Notes under the pieces: model-generated
Seen by the model: only the letters and a program-made list of their open reading frames with translations
Told to the model about the DNA's origin: nothing
The model's database searches: none
Shown: piece by piece, positions 26,578-35,778 of the stretch
How the letters are laid out: every line of letters starts with the position of its first letter
Numbering within the stretch: position 1 is the first letter of the stretch
Program-made: the position numbers and the translations under genes
DNA from: Janthinobacterium lividum
GTDB taxonomy: Bacteria; Pseudomonadota; Gammaproteobacteria; Burkholderiales; Burkholderiaceae_D
Direction of reading: 5' to 3'
DNA: 64,000 bases
Assembly (NCBI RefSeq): GCF_034424625.1
Contig: NZ_CP139976.1
Span: forward strand, 5,208,001-5,272,000

Positions 26578-29256
26578 GTGGCCATCGCACCAACCTTATC
26601 CTCCCCGGGCATCGGCAACAGCATCCTGGACGTGAACTCCATCATCGAAAAGCTGATGACCGCCGAATCGGCGCCCCTGGCAGGCTATGACAAGAAAACC
26701 GCTTCCTACCAGGCCAAGCTGAGTGCGCTGGGCACCCTGAGCGGCGCCGTGGGCGCCTTCCAGACGTCGCTCTCCGGCCTGAGCAACAGTAACAATTTCC
26801 GCGCCGTCTCGGCAATGCCTGGCGACCCGCTGGTATTTACGGCCACGGCCGGCGCCAAGGCCGTGGCCGGCAACTACAATATCAATGTCAGCCAGCTGGC
26901 GCAATCGCAAACCTTGACCTCGGCCGGCTACGCCAGCAAGATTTCCACCATCGGCTCGGGCGCCAAGACGACCATTTCCTTCCAGCTCGGTAAAGTTGCC
27001 GGCGGCACCTTCGGCATGAACGGCACGGCGCTCAGCGGCGCGACTTTGCAAAATGGCATCAGCAACGGCTCCCTGACACTGAATGGCACGGCCATTCCCA
27101 CGGATAGCACGATCAAGAGCGCGCGCGCGCTGGCCGAAGCCATCAATGCCAAGAGCAGTACCACGGGCGTGACGGCCACTGCACAGCCGGCCGCCAGCAG
27201 CGCCACCCTGTTCGCCGGCTATGGCAATGTTGCCACCGGTGCCGATGGCACCTATGCGCTGTCCGTCGGCGGCATCAATATCGTTACGCAAGGCAATGGC
27301 GTAGCTGCGGGCGCAGGCATCACTGGCGCCTCGCTCGACACCACCCTGGCCGGCCCCAACGCCATCTCGAATGCGCTGGCCGATGCCAATATCACCGTCA
27401 CCGGCAAGGCGGCCGACGGCACCTTGCAATTTACGCGCGCCGACGGCACGAACATCCAGATCGAGGAAGTGGTGACGGGCGACGTCAAGGGCGGCATCGG
27501 CCATGCGTCCACGGCCACCAACACGGGCTTCAACGTCACCGTCGCCAGTTCCATCACGCTCAGTTCGACCAACGGCAGCCCCATCACGGTTGCCGGCAGC
27601 AATCCGGCCGCGGCCGGACTGACGGCCGGCACGGGCGGCGCCTATATCGGTAGCGGCTTTACCCAGGATGCGACGCAGGCGACGGGCACGGTGGTCATCG
27701 ATTCCACGAACAACTCGCTGCAAGGCATCCGCGACGCCATCAACAATGCGGGTCTGGGCGTGACCGCCAGCATCGTTTCCGATGGTTCGGACAAGCCCCA
27801 CCATCTGGTGCTGAGCTCGGCAAAGTCGGGCGCCAATTCAAGCATGAAGATTTCACTCAGCGGCAGCGATGGCCAGCCAGCCGACAGCGCGCTGAGCGAC
27901 TTGCTGTCGTACGACGCGTCGGGCACGCAAAACCTGAAACAGAACAGCGCCGCGCAGAACACCATGCTCAGCGTCAATGGCATTCCCATCACGAACACTT
28001 CGAACAGCATCGACAGCGCCATCGAAGGCGTCACCCTGAACGTGCTGAAGGTGGGCAGCAGCTCCTTGTCCGTTTCCAAGGATACGTCGACGGTGAAGAC
28101 CAGCGTCACCGCCTTTGTCAAGGCTTACAACGACTTGAACGCGTCGATCGCCAAGATGACGTCCTACAATGCGGAAACCAAGCAGGCCGGCGTCATGCTG
28201 GGCGATTCGACCACGCAATCGATCCAGTCGCAGTTGCGCAAGCAGCTGAGCACCTCGATCAGTGGCTTGGCCGGCAACTTGAAGACCCTGGACCAGGTCG
28301 GCATTACCTTCCAGAAAGACGGCAGCCTGGTGCTGGACTCGGCCGTGCTGGACAAGGCCATCAGCGCCAACTTCTCGGACGTGGCCGGCCTCTTCTCCGC
28401 GCTGGGGAAAACCACGGACAGCAACGTCAGCTTCACCAGTTCGACGGCCGCCACCAAGCCTGGCACGTATGCGCTGAACATCACCAACATGGCCAGCCAG
28501 GGCACCCTGAAGGGCGCCCTGACCTTGCCAGCATCGACGACGATCGCCAGCGACACCACCTGGAGCGTCACCCTGAACGACACGGACCCTGCGGCGGCCA
28601 AGAATACGGCCACCGTGACCATTCCTGCCGGTAACTATACGCCCGCCCAGCTGGCTGGCATGATCCAGTCGTCGATCAACGGGGTGAAGACCTTCAGTGA
28701 AAACGGCGGATCGGTGACGGCTTCGATCGATGGCAGCGGCCGCCTGGTAGTAGCGTCGGCCCGGTATGGTTCCGTCTCCAACCTGGCCGTGGCCAGCGTG
28801 ACCGGTACGGGCGTCGAGTCGCTGATCGGCGCCGGCATCACCCCCACCAAGGGCACGGACGTGGCCGGCACCATCGGCGGCCAGCCCGTCATCGGTTCGG
28901 GCCAGACCCTGACAGGCGCGCCCGGTTCGCCGGCCGACGGCCTGAAGGTCGAAGTGACGGGCGGTGGCCTGGGCGACCGGGGCACGGTGAGCTTTTCGCA
29001 AGGCTATGCCTACCAGCTGAACAACATGGCCGCCTCCTTCCTTGGTACGGACGGCCTCATCACGGGCCGCACCACAGGTATCAATAACAGCATCAAGGAT
29101 GTGGCCGACCAGCGCCAGCGCTTTGCCGACAAGCTCAATACCATCGAGGCGCGCTACCGCGCCCAGTATTCGCGCCTGGACGTGACGCTGAGCAAATTAA
29201 CGTCCACGCAAACTTATTTGACCCAGCAGCTGGCCTCCATCGCCGCCAACCGCTAA
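26578..29256 (+). CDS. fliD: Flagellar hook-associated protein 2 (filament cap), unusually long
   Basis: The cap at the filament tip guides flagellin folding. The start is GTG at 26578 behind AGGAG. At 892 aa it is nearly twice the usual 450-500. The N-terminal FliD domain (GIGNSILDVNSIIEKLMTAESAPL) and the C-terminal block (INNSIKDVADQRQRFADKLNTIEARYRAQYSRLDVTLS) are intact. Extra Gly/Ala/Ser/Thr-rich sequence fills the D2/D3 region, and about 170 residues (612-784) interrupt the C-terminal domain. The insertions are probably surface-exposed; they could reflect phage or host pressure or a role in adhesion. Confidence 0.93.
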   Translation: MAIAPTLSSPGIGNSILDVNSIIEKLMTAESAPLAGYDKKTASYQAKLSALGTLSGAVGAFQTSLSGLSNSNNFRAVSAMPGDPLVFTATAGAKAVAGNYNINVSQLAQSQTLTSAGYASKISTIGSGAKTTISFQLGKVAGGTFGMNGTALSGATLQNGISNGSLTLNGTAIPTDSTIKSARALAEAINAKSSTTGVTATAQPAASSATLFAGYGNVATGADGTYALSVGGINIVTQGNGVAAGAGITGASLDTTLAGPNAISNALADANITVTGKAADGTLQFTRADGTNIQIEEVVTGDVKGGIGHASTATNTGFNVTVASSITLSSTNGSPITVAGSNPAAAGLTAGTGGAYIGSGFTQDATQATGTVVIDSTNNSLQGIRDAINNAGLGVTASIVSDGSDKPHHLVLSSAKSGANSSMKISLSGSDGQPADSALSDLLSYDASGTQNLKQNSAAQNTMLSVNGIPITNTSNSIDSAIEGVTLNVLKVGSSSLSVSKDTSTVKTSVTAFVKAYNDLNASIAKMTSYNAETKQAGVMLGDSTTQSIQSQLRKQLSTSISGLAGNLKTLDQVGITFQKDGSLVLDSAVLDKAISANFSDVAGLFSALGKTTDSNVSFTSSTAATKPGTYALNITNMASQGTLKGALTLPASTTIASDTTWSVTLNDTDPAAAKNTATVTIPAGNYTPAQLAGMIQSSINGVKTFSENGGSVTASIDGSGRLVVASARYGSVSNLAVASVTGTGVESLIGAGITPTKGTDVAGTIGGQPVIGSGQTLTGAPGSPADGLKVEVTGGGLGDRGTVSFSQGYAYQLNNMAASFLGTDGLITGRTTGINNSIKDVADQRQRFADKLNTIEARYRAQYSRLDVTLSKLTSTQTYLTQQLASIAANR

Positions 29257-29277
29257 GCCCAACCATCAGGAGAACAT

Positions 29278-29724
29278 ATGTTTGGAACCCAACAACGCGG
29301 CGTCAATGCCTATGCCAAGGTCGGCCTGGAAACGGGTATCGTTTCGGCCTCGCCGCACAAGCTGATCGTGATGCTGTACGACGGCGCCCTGGTGGCTGTG
29401 CTCAGCGCGCAGATGCACATGAAATCGGGCAATGTGCCGGAAAAAGGCAAGTCCATCTCGAAAGCCATCCAGATCATCGACAATGGCTTGCGCGCCAGCC
29501 TGGACAAGGAAGCGGGCGGCCAGATCGCCGAAGGCCTCGACGCCCTGTATGAGTACATGAGCGCGCGCCTGCTGACGGCCAATCTGAACAACGATATTAC
29601 CCTGCTGGAAGAAGTGCAGCGCCTGCTGACCGACCTGCGCGAAACCTGGAACGCCATCGGCGCCACCCCCGCCGCCATTCCCGGTGCCGATTTGAAACGT
29701 ATGCCCAGCCTTGCGAGCGCCTGA
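29278..29724 (+). CDS. fliS: Flagellin-specific chaperone FliS
   Basis: Cytoplasmic chaperone that binds the flagellin C-terminus before export. 148 aa with family blocks AYAKVGLETGIVSASPHKLIVMLYDGAL and KSISKAIQIIDNGLRASLDKEAGG. AGGAGAACAT precedes the ATG. It follows fliD by 21 bases and precedes fliT by 3, so the three form one late unit. Confidence 0.95.
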   Translation: MFGTQQRGVNAYAKVGLETGIVSASPHKLIVMLYDGALVAVLSAQMHMKSGNVPEKGKSISKAIQIIDNGLRASLDKEAGGQIAEGLDALYEYMSARLLTANLNNDITLLEEVQRLLTDLRETWNAIGATPAAIPGADLKRMPSLASA

Positions 29725-29727
29725 CCC

Positions 29728-30054
29728 ATGATGACGAATCAAGAAGTCCTGACCACCTACGAAGCCATGCAGACCCTGACGGGCCAGATGGTAACCGCCG
29801 CCACCAACGCCGACTGGGACGAGCTCGAAGCGCTGGAACAGCGCATCAGCGCGCATGTAGCCACGCTGAAGGCGAATGAAGAAAAAGTCGTGCTGGAAAG
29901 TGCTGGCCGCCAGCGCAAGGTTGCCCTGATCAAGCAGATCCTGGAAGACGACCGCAAGATCCGCGACCTGACCATGCCATGGATGGCACAATTGTCCAAG
30001 CTGATCAACAGCACCGGCACTGAACGGCGCCTGGCCAACGCCTACGGCGCGTAA
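29728..30054 (+). CDS. fliT: FliT-like flagellar chaperone
   Basis: 108 aa, all helical and charged, with the FliT-type pattern ANWDELEALEQRI (here TNADWDELEALEQRISAHV) and a C-terminal ILEDDRKIRDLTMPWMAQL. FliT chaperones the FliD cap protein and, in enterics, also binds FlhDC. Assignment rests on position directly after fliS, length and helical pattern; sequence conservation in this family is low. Confidence 0.8.
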   Translation: MMTNQEVLTTYEAMQTLTGQMVTAATNADWDELEALEQRISAHVATLKANEEKVVLESAGRQRKVALIKQILEDDRKIRDLTMPWMAQLSKLINSTGTERRLANAYGA

Positions 30055-30071
30055 GCGCACACGGGGGCGCC

Positions 30072-31259
30072 ATGTTGCCGAAGATGGATGCGATCGGCAT
30101 GACGCCCTTGACCCCGGTCAAGGCCACGCGGGTGGCCGATGCCGTCGCCGACCCGCGCCAGGCCGAGTTCCAGCGCTCGCTGCAGGGACTCATCGGCAAA
30201 TCCATGCAGGGACAAGTACTGGCCCGCATGGGCGACGGCAGCTTCCTCGTGCGCGTGGCCGGCACTCCGGCCCGCATGCAGCTGCCCGCCGGCGCCCAGC
30301 CGGGTACGGAAATCCCCCTGACCTTGATCGGCATCAATCCCCGCCCCTCTTTTCAGATCGGCAATAACCGCGACCAGCCCGCCAGCGCCCTGCTGACGTA
30401 TGCGGACGCGGACGCAGAACCGGACGCGGCCGAAACGCGTGGTCCCCAGGCCGGCGCCGCCCAGGCGGGCACGCGCGCCAGCAGCACGGCCGCCACCCTG
30501 CTCAGCCGTGCCCCCCTGATGCCAGCCAATCTGCTGCCCGCCCTCGCAGGCGACACGCCTGCGCCCGAGCTGAGCACCACCGCGCGCGCCATCAGCAGCG
30601 TGCTCAGCCAGGCCGAAAGCGTGCCCGGCGCGCCCCTGTCGCTGGTCGGCAAGACGCCGCTGATGGCCACGCCGGGCGCCGCTCCGGCCCAGGTAGCCCA
30701 GAACCTGCGCGACGCCGTCGGCAGCAGCGGCCTGTTCTATGAATCGCATGTGGCGGAATGGGCCGAAGGCAAGCGGCCGCTGGCGTCGCTGCTGCTGGAG
30801 CCGCAAATGCAGAAGGCGGCACAGGGCGACATGGCCAAAACGGGTACCGACCTGGCCTCGGCGCAACTGATCAATTTACAGCTGCATACGCACGAACAGG
30901 CGCGCGTGCAGTGGCAGGGCGAAGCCTGGCCCGGCCAGAAGATGCAGTGGGATATCAGCAAGGATGCGCCGGAAGGACAGCAGCACGATGGCCGCGATGG
31001 CGACGAGGAAGCGACGGCCTGGCGCAGCAATGTGCGCTTCCAGTTTCCCCTGCTGGGCGATCTGGCCGCGCACGTGGTCTTGCAGGGCGGCCGCGTGGCC
31101 ATCCAGCTGCAAGCGGGCAACGAAGGCAGCGCCGACACCTTGCGCCAGCATGCGGCGCGGCTGGAAGCGTCGCTCGACGCGGCGGGATGGCCATTGTCGT
31201 CGCTGACGATCGCCGGCAAACCGGACGCTGCCGAGCCAGCGGAAGCAGATGATGCTTGA
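30072..31259 (+). CDS. Second FliK-like protein (hook-length control family)
   Basis: 395 aa. The first about 280 residues are low-complexity Ala/Pro-rich. The last about 110 resemble the FliK C-terminal domain: VRFQFPLLGDLAAHVVLQGGRVAIQLQAGNEGSADTLRQHAARLEASLDAAGWPLSSLTI. The canonical fliK sits in the fliF operon at 38422-39690, so this is a paralogue. It overlaps the next gene (FlhB C-terminal-like) by 11 bases. FliK acts on FlhB at the hook-length checkpoint, so the pairing is suggestive. The role is not established. Confidence 0.75.
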   Translation: MLPKMDAIGMTPLTPVKATRVADAVADPRQAEFQRSLQGLIGKSMQGQVLARMGDGSFLVRVAGTPARMQLPAGAQPGTEIPLTLIGINPRPSFQIGNNRDQPASALLTYADADAEPDAAETRGPQAGAAQAGTRASSTAATLLSRAPLMPANLLPALAGDTPAPELSTTARAISSVLSQAESVPGAPLSLVGKTPLMATPGAAPAQVAQNLRDAVGSSGLFYESHVAEWAEGKRPLASLLLEPQMQKAAQGDMAKTGTDLASAQLINLQLHTHEQARVQWQGEAWPGQKMQWDISKDAPEGQQHDGRDGDEEATAWRSNVRFQFPLLGDLAAHVVLQGGRVAIQLQAGNEGSADTLRQHAARLEASLDAAGWPLSSLTIAGKPDAAEPAEADDA

Positions 31260-31578
31260 CGACACCAGGCGCAAGGTGCCGCAGACGGCCGTCGCGCTGG
31301 CCTACCAGAGCGGCACGCCAGCGCCCAAGGTGGTGGCCAAGGGCAGCGGCCTGATCGCGGACCAGATCATCAGCACGGCGCGCGAACACGGCGTCTTCGT
31401 GCATGAATCGAAGGAATTGGTGGCGCTGTTGATGGATGTCGACCTGGACCGCCAGATTCCACCCGGCCTGTATCGGGCGATTGCGGAACTGCTGGCCTGG
31501 TTATATCATATTGAATCTGCGAATGGCGGGCCGATCCCGCCGCCGCCCGACACCAGCGTCAACCTCACCGATACATAG
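31249..31578 (+). CDS. FlhB C-terminal-domain-like protein (FhlB/FlhX type)
   Basis: 109 aa matching the cytoplasmic export-switch domain of FlhB: AVALAYQSGTPAPKVVAKGSGLIADQIISTAREHGVFVHESKELVALL, then the C-terminal PGLYRAIAELLAWLY. It lacks both the membrane part and the self-cleaving NPTH loop, as in known stand-alone FhlB proteins. In other bacteria these can partly replace the cleaved FlhB C-terminus. Full-length flhB is not in the window. It overlaps the FliK-like gene, so the two are probably coupled. Confidence 0.85.
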   Translation: MMLDDTRRKVPQTAVALAYQSGTPAPKVVAKGSGLIADQIISTAREHGVFVHESKELVALLMDVDLDRQIPPGLYRAIAELLAWLYHIESANGGPIPPPPDTSVNLTDT

Positions 31579-31588
31579 ACAGGCATCA

Positions 31589-32350
31589 ATGCAAGCACAT
31601 ATTATGGATTCCGGCCTCGAAAACTGGCATGATTTTGAAGTGGAATCGCGGCGGGAAATCATCGCCTTGCTGCGCAGCATCAGCGAAAAGAACCAGCTGA
31701 TCCGCATGCTGATCCACGGTGAATCCGATGTGTGCGTCACCTCCATACTGGAAGTCGATGCCGAACGCGATACCGTCATCCTCGACCGTTCCGTGAACGC
31801 CGACCAGAACCGGCGCATGGTGGCCGCCACTGGCATCTCGTTTGAAACCTCGCTCGACAAGATCCGCATCCTGTTTGCCAGCGCCCTGGTGGAAGAGTGC
31901 ACTTACGGCGGCACGCCCGCCTTGAAAATTGCCATTCCAGAAACGCTGATCCGCTTGCAGCGGCGCGAGTATTACCGCATGACGACGCCCGTGAGCAATC
32001 CCGTGCGCGTCGCGATTCCCCTGCCGCCCTCGCTGGGCGGCGCCGACACCCTGTTCCCGCTGGCCGACATCAGCTGCGGCGGCATCGCCATCCTCGACAA
32101 TAAACTGATGCTGGGCGAAACCATCGGCAGGGACTATCCCGGTTGCCGCATCGACCTGCCCGACGTCGGCATCGTCACCGCGACTTTGCAAATTCGCAAT
32201 TCGCTGGACATGACCCTGCTGAACAACAAGCTGAACCGCCGCCTGGGCTGCCAGTTCGTCGACCTGCCGCGCAGCATGCTGGCGCACGTGCAGCGTTATA
32301 TCACGCGACTGGAGCGTGAACGTAATGCGCGCATGGCGGGGTTGGGCTAA
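31589..32350 (+). CDS. ycgR: PilZ-domain flagellar brake protein YcgR
   Basis: 253 aa. An N-terminal YcgR domain (ILEVDAERDTVILDRSVNADQNRRM) is followed by a C-terminal PilZ domain with the c-di-GMP motifs RREYYR (RxxxR) and DISCGG (DxSxxG). YcgR bound to c-di-GMP slows or biases the flagellar motor. The start at 31589 is ten bases after the FlhB-like gene; an internal ATG at 31604 is possible. The diguanylate cyclase at 18 kb and this receptor make a potential local signal-effector pair. Confidence 0.92.
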   Translation: MQAHIMDSGLENWHDFEVESRREIIALLRSISEKNQLIRMLIHGESDVCVTSILEVDAERDTVILDRSVNADQNRRMVAATGISFETSLDKIRILFASALVEECTYGGTPALKIAIPETLIRLQRREYYRMTTPVSNPVRVAIPLPPSLGGADTLFPLADISCGGIAILDNKLMLGETIGRDYPGCRIDLPDVGIVTATLQIRNSLDMTLLNNKLNRRLGCQFVDLPRSMLAHVQRYITRLERERNARMAGLG

Positions 32351-32378
32351 GCGTCAGTTGACCCAGAACGCAAGGGCT

Positions 32379-32405
32379 GGGGTCGGACCCTGAGGGTCCG
32401 ACCCC
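32379..32405. repeat. REP-like palindrome, copy 2
   Basis: GGGGTCGGACCC, loop TGA, GGGTCCGACCCC: the same 12-bp stem as at 13701-13727, differing only in the loop. Outer arms TGACCCAGAACG and CGTTTTGGGTCA also pair. It lies between the convergent ends of ycgR and fliE and may serve as a transcription barrier. Confidence 0.8.
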
Positions 32406-32430
32406 GGTCTTCGTTTTGGGTCATCAACAG

Positions 32431-32772
32431 TTAAACCTGCATATTCATGATTTCATGATATGCAGAAACTAGTTTATTGCGCACCTGCACCGTCGCCTGG
32501 AATTCGATGCTCGACTTTTGCATCGACACCATCACGTCCGACAGGCTGACCTTTTCATCGCCCATGGTAAAGCGCTGGCCCAGCGCCGACGAGGCCTTTT
32601 GCGCGCCGCTCACGGAGTCCAGCGCGCTCTTGAAGGCATCGGCAAAATTCACCTTCGCTGCCGGCACCTCGGTCTGGATCGCCGGTATTTTCGCCTCCGG
32701 CCGCGTGGCCGCCGACTTCAGTTGCGCGATCATCGCCTCGATCCTGCTGCTATCGATACCGCCTGTTTTCAC
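32431..32772 (-). CDS. fliE: Flagellar hook-basal body complex protein FliE
   Basis: FliE is the adaptor between the MS-ring and the rod, and an early export substrate. The start is GTG at 32772 behind a strong GGGAGG; this gives 113 aa, the family length, whereas the longer frame adds unrelated residues. The conserved C-terminal VSLSDVMVSMQKSSIEFQATVQVRNKLVSAYHEIMNMQV is complete. Unusually for the gene order, it is transcribed away from fliF, alone on the minus strand. Confidence 0.95.
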   Translation of the reverse strand: MKTGGIDSSRIEAMIAQLKSAATRPEAKIPAIQTEVPAAKVNFADAFKSALDSVSGAQKASSALGQRFTMGDEKVSLSDVMVSMQKSSIEFQATVQVRNKLVSAYHEIMNMQV

Positions 32773-33071
32773 TTTGCCTCCCGATTCTGGTCTGCTGCAT
32801 AACTGTTCCTTGCCTGTTGCACCCAGAGAACAAAACCCTGGCTTGCCAGGCAACGACGGGTACAATAACTTCCGTCACATGTTGCCAGGGTTCCACAATA
32901 CCAGCGCCCACGCCAGCCGCTCGGCCGAGCAGGCGGCAAAAGCGCCTTCTATTTGGACGATTGAAGCGCGTGACAGTGGCGGATAATTCTGCATATCGCC
33001 CCCTCCTCCTGAGGAAGCGGCCCCCACGCAGCACCGAATACCCGTCAAACCACACGCCCTGGAAGGCAATC
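32773..33071. other. Divergent control region between fliE and fliF (299 bp)
   Basis: No gene is supported here. It must hold the early flagellar promoters for fliE and fliFGHIJK. Visible elements are a TACAAT -10-like box at about 32862-32867 and an 11-bp palindrome TTGCCAGGCAA just before it. I find neither a convincing sigma54 box nor a sigma28 box. FlhDC/sigma70 control is possible but not shown. Confidence 0.45.
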
Positions 33072-34787
33072 ATGGCTGTAGCCGAAGAAATCGATGTAAA
33101 CCGCATACCGCCTGAACCGGCGCCTGCCCGCTCGCCCGTGGAATCCGTGCAAGCCTTCGCCAAGACGCCGATGGGCAAGAATTTCCTGCGCGGCCTGGGC
33201 GTGGCGGCACTGGTTGCCATCGGCGTGGCCCTGTACATGTGGAACCAGCCACCCGAATACAAAGTCCTGTTCTCCAATTACACGGACCGCGACGGCGGCG
33301 CCATCACCGCGTCGCTGGACCAGCTGGGCATCAAGCACAAGTTTTCCGAAGGCGGCGGCGCCATTCTCGTGCCATCCGAACAAGTCCACGATGCGCGCCT
33401 GAAACTGGCCGCGCAAGGCTTGCCGAAAGGCGGCAACGTGGGCTTCGAGCTGATGGAGAACCAGAAGCTGGGCGTGTCGCAATTCCTGGAACAGGTCAAT
33501 TTCCAGCGCGCGCTGGAAGGCGAACTGGCGAAATCGATCGAATCGGTGTCCGCCGTCGACACGGCGCGCGTCCACCTGGCCCTGCCCAAACCGTCCGTCT
33601 TCGTGCGCGAACAGCAAAAACCCACGGCTTCCGTGCTGCTGAACCTGCACCCGGGCCGCGGCCTCGACCAGCTGCAGGTGAGCGCCATCGTGCACCTGGT
33701 GGCGTCCAGCGTGCCGGAATTGCTGCCGATCAATGTCACCGTGGTCGACCAGGCCGGCACCTTGCTGTCGAACCAGGAAAAGGACAAGGACCGCGCCAAC
33801 GGCATCAAGAGCCTGGACCCGAACCAACTGAAGTACGTACAGCAGTTGCAGCAAAGCGTGATCAAGCAAGTCGAATCGATCTTGCTGCCCATCGTCGGCG
33901 AAGGCAATGTGCGCGCCGAAGCGACGGCCGACGTGGATTTCTCGCAAAGCGAACAGGCCGCCGAAACCTACAAGCCGAATTCGCCACCGGAAGCGTCCAC
34001 CATCCGCAGCCAGCAAACGAGCGAATCGACGGGCGCCGGCAATGCCAACCCGTCCGGCGTGCCGGGCGCGCTGTCGAACCAGCCGCCAGGCGTGGCAACG
34101 GCGCCACTGACGGCCGAGGCACCAGGCGCCCCGGGCGGCGCACCGACGGCGCCGACACAGAAGGAATCGACGACGAATTATGAAGTTGATAAGACCGTGC
34201 GCTACGAACAGAAATCCATGGGCGGCCTGCGCCGCCTGTCGGTCGCCGTCGTCGTCAATTACCGCCGCACCTTCGACAAGGATGGCAAGGTCACGGTCAA
34301 GCCGATTTCCCCAGCCGAAATGGTCCAGATCAATAATCTGGTGAAGGAAGCGATGGGCTACAACAAGGAACGCGGCGACAGTTTCAGCGTGGCCAACTCG
34401 CCCTTCGACGGCATCGACCGCGCGCCGGAAGGCAAGCTGGAGTGGTGGCGCGACCCGGCCAACTTGCCGCTGGCCAAGGAACTGGCGAAATTCCTCATCA
34501 CGGCCCTGATTCTGCTGTATATCTTCATCAAGATCGTGCGTCCGATGCTGCGCCCCGTGATGCGCAAGATCGACGATTTCGGCGCGCCGCCGCCCGTCAT
34601 CGAGCCGGAACTGGCCAAGGACGGCGAAGAAAACGAAGTCCTGCTCAGCGAAGCGGAGCTGGAAGAACTGGAAGAAGATACGGCCCGCGGTTATCGCGAA
34701 AACCTGGCGATGGCCAGGAAGCTGGCGCAGGAAGACCCGCGCGTGGTGGCCAACGTAATCAAAGCATGGATAGGCAATAATGACTGA
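33072..34787 (+). CDS. fliF: Flagellar MS-ring protein FliF
   Basis: Membrane ring on which the motor and export gate assemble. The start at 33072 follows GGAAGG; the longer frame upstream is rejected. 571 aa: TM1 at about 38-57 (LRGLGVAALVAIGVALYMW), the ring-building periplasmic domains (VLFSNYTDRDGGAITASLDQLGI, GFELMENQKLGVSQFLEQVNFQRALEGELAKSIES), an Ala/Pro-rich linker at about 325-365, and TM2 at about 470-490. The cytoplasmic tail, for FliG binding, is acidic. First gene of fliFGHIJK. Confidence 0.96.
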   Translation: MAVAEEIDVNRIPPEPAPARSPVESVQAFAKTPMGKNFLRGLGVAALVAIGVALYMWNQPPEYKVLFSNYTDRDGGAITASLDQLGIKHKFSEGGGAILVPSEQVHDARLKLAAQGLPKGGNVGFELMENQKLGVSQFLEQVNFQRALEGELAKSIESVSAVDTARVHLALPKPSVFVREQQKPTASVLLNLHPGRGLDQLQVSAIVHLVASSVPELLPINVTVVDQAGTLLSNQEKDKDRANGIKSLDPNQLKYVQQLQQSVIKQVESILLPIVGEGNVRAEATADVDFSQSEQAAETYKPNSPPEASTIRSQQTSESTGAGNANPSGVPGALSNQPPGVATAPLTAEAPGAPGGAPTAPTQKESTTNYEVDKTVRYEQKSMGGLRRLSVAVVVNYRRTFDKDGKVTVKPISPAEMVQINNLVKEAMGYNKERGDSFSVANSPFDGIDRAPEGKLEWWRDPANLPLAKELAKFLITALILLYIFIKIVRPMLRPVMRKIDDFGAPPPVIEPELAKDGEENEVLLSEAELEELEEDTARGYRENLAMARKLAQEDPRVVANVIKAWIGNND

Positions 34788-35778
34788 GACAACGGGACTG
34801 CAAAAAGCATCGATCCTGATGCTGGCACTGGGCGAGAGCGAAGCGGCCGAGGTCATGAAATTCCTCGGCCCGCGCGAAGTGCTGAAACTGGGCGCCGCCA
34901 TGGCCACCATGAAGGGCATCGCGCACGAGCAGGTGGTCGAGGTGCTCGACGACTTCCGCGCGCAGACGGAACTCAATTCCACCGTCGGCCTCGATTCGGA
35001 CGAATACATCCGCCAAGTCCTCACCAAGGCGCTGGGCGACGACAAGGCGTCCGTGCTGCTGTCGCGCATCCTGGGCGGCAAGGATGCGTCCGGCATCGAA
35101 TCGCTGAAGTGGATGGATTCGCAATCCGTGTCCGAGCTGATCCGCAACGAACACCCGCAGATCATCGCCACCATCCTCGTCCACCTGGAACGCGACCAGG
35201 CTTGCGAAATCCTCGGCCACTTCACGGACCGCCTGCGCAACGACGTGGTCTTGCGCATCGCCACCCTGGACGGTGTACAGCCGGCCGCCTTGCGCGAACT
35301 CAACGACGTGCTGACGAAACTGCTGTCCGGTAACGAAAACATCAAGAAATCGTCGCTGGGCGGCGTGCGCGCGGCGGCCGAGATCCTGAACTTCATGAGC
35401 GGCGAGCAGGAAGGCTCCGTCATGGACAATATCAAGAATTACGACAACGACATGGCGCAAAAGATCATGGACGAAATGTTCGTGTTCGACAACGTGATCG
35501 ATATCGACGACCGCGGCATCCAGCTGCTGCTGCGCGAAGTGCAGTCGGAAATGCTGATCATCGCCCTGAAAGGCGCCTCGCAAGAGCTGCGCGACAAGAT
35601 CTTCAAGAACATGTCGCAGCGCGCCGGCGAGATGATGCGCGAAGACCTGGAGTCGAAAGGCCCCGTGCGCCTGTCGGAAGTGGAATCGCAGCAGAAACAG
35701 ATCCTGCAGATCGTGCGCCGCCTGGCGGACGAGGGGCAGATAGTCTTAGGCGGAAAAGGCGAGGATTCGTTTGTCTAA
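34780..35778 (+). CDS. fliG: Flagellar motor switch protein FliG
   Basis: Rotor protein linking the MS-ring to the C-ring and contacting the stators. 332 aa with all three domains; the torque helix region QLLLREVQSEMLIIALKGASQELRDKIFKNMSQRAGEMMREDLE retains the alternating charges. The middle domain has NEHPQIIATILVHLERDQACEIL (EHPQ motif). Its ATG overlaps the end of fliF by eight bases. Stators encoded in the window are MotC/MotD. Confidence 0.97.
   Translation: MTETTGLQKASILMLALGESEAAEVMKFLGPREVLKLGAAMATMKGIAHEQVVEVLDDFRAQTELNSTVGLDSDEYIRQVLTKALGDDKASVLLSRILGGKDASGIESLKWMDSQSVSELIRNEHPQIIATILVHLERDQACEILGHFTDRLRNDVVLRIATLDGVQPAALRELNDVLTKLLSGNENIKKSSLGGVRAAAEILNFMSGEQEGSVMDNIKNYDNDMAQKIMDEMFVFDNVIDIDDRGIQLLLREVQSEMLIIALKGASQELRDKIFKNMSQRAGEMMREDLESKGPVRLSEVESQQKQILQIVRRLADEGQIVLGGKGEDSFV

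Noticed and set aside
33045..35435. 796-residue open frame antisense to fliF and fliG
   Set aside because: Shadow frame caused by high GC at third positions; no start context, low-complexity composition and no family motifs, whereas the plus strand has clear FliF and FliG.
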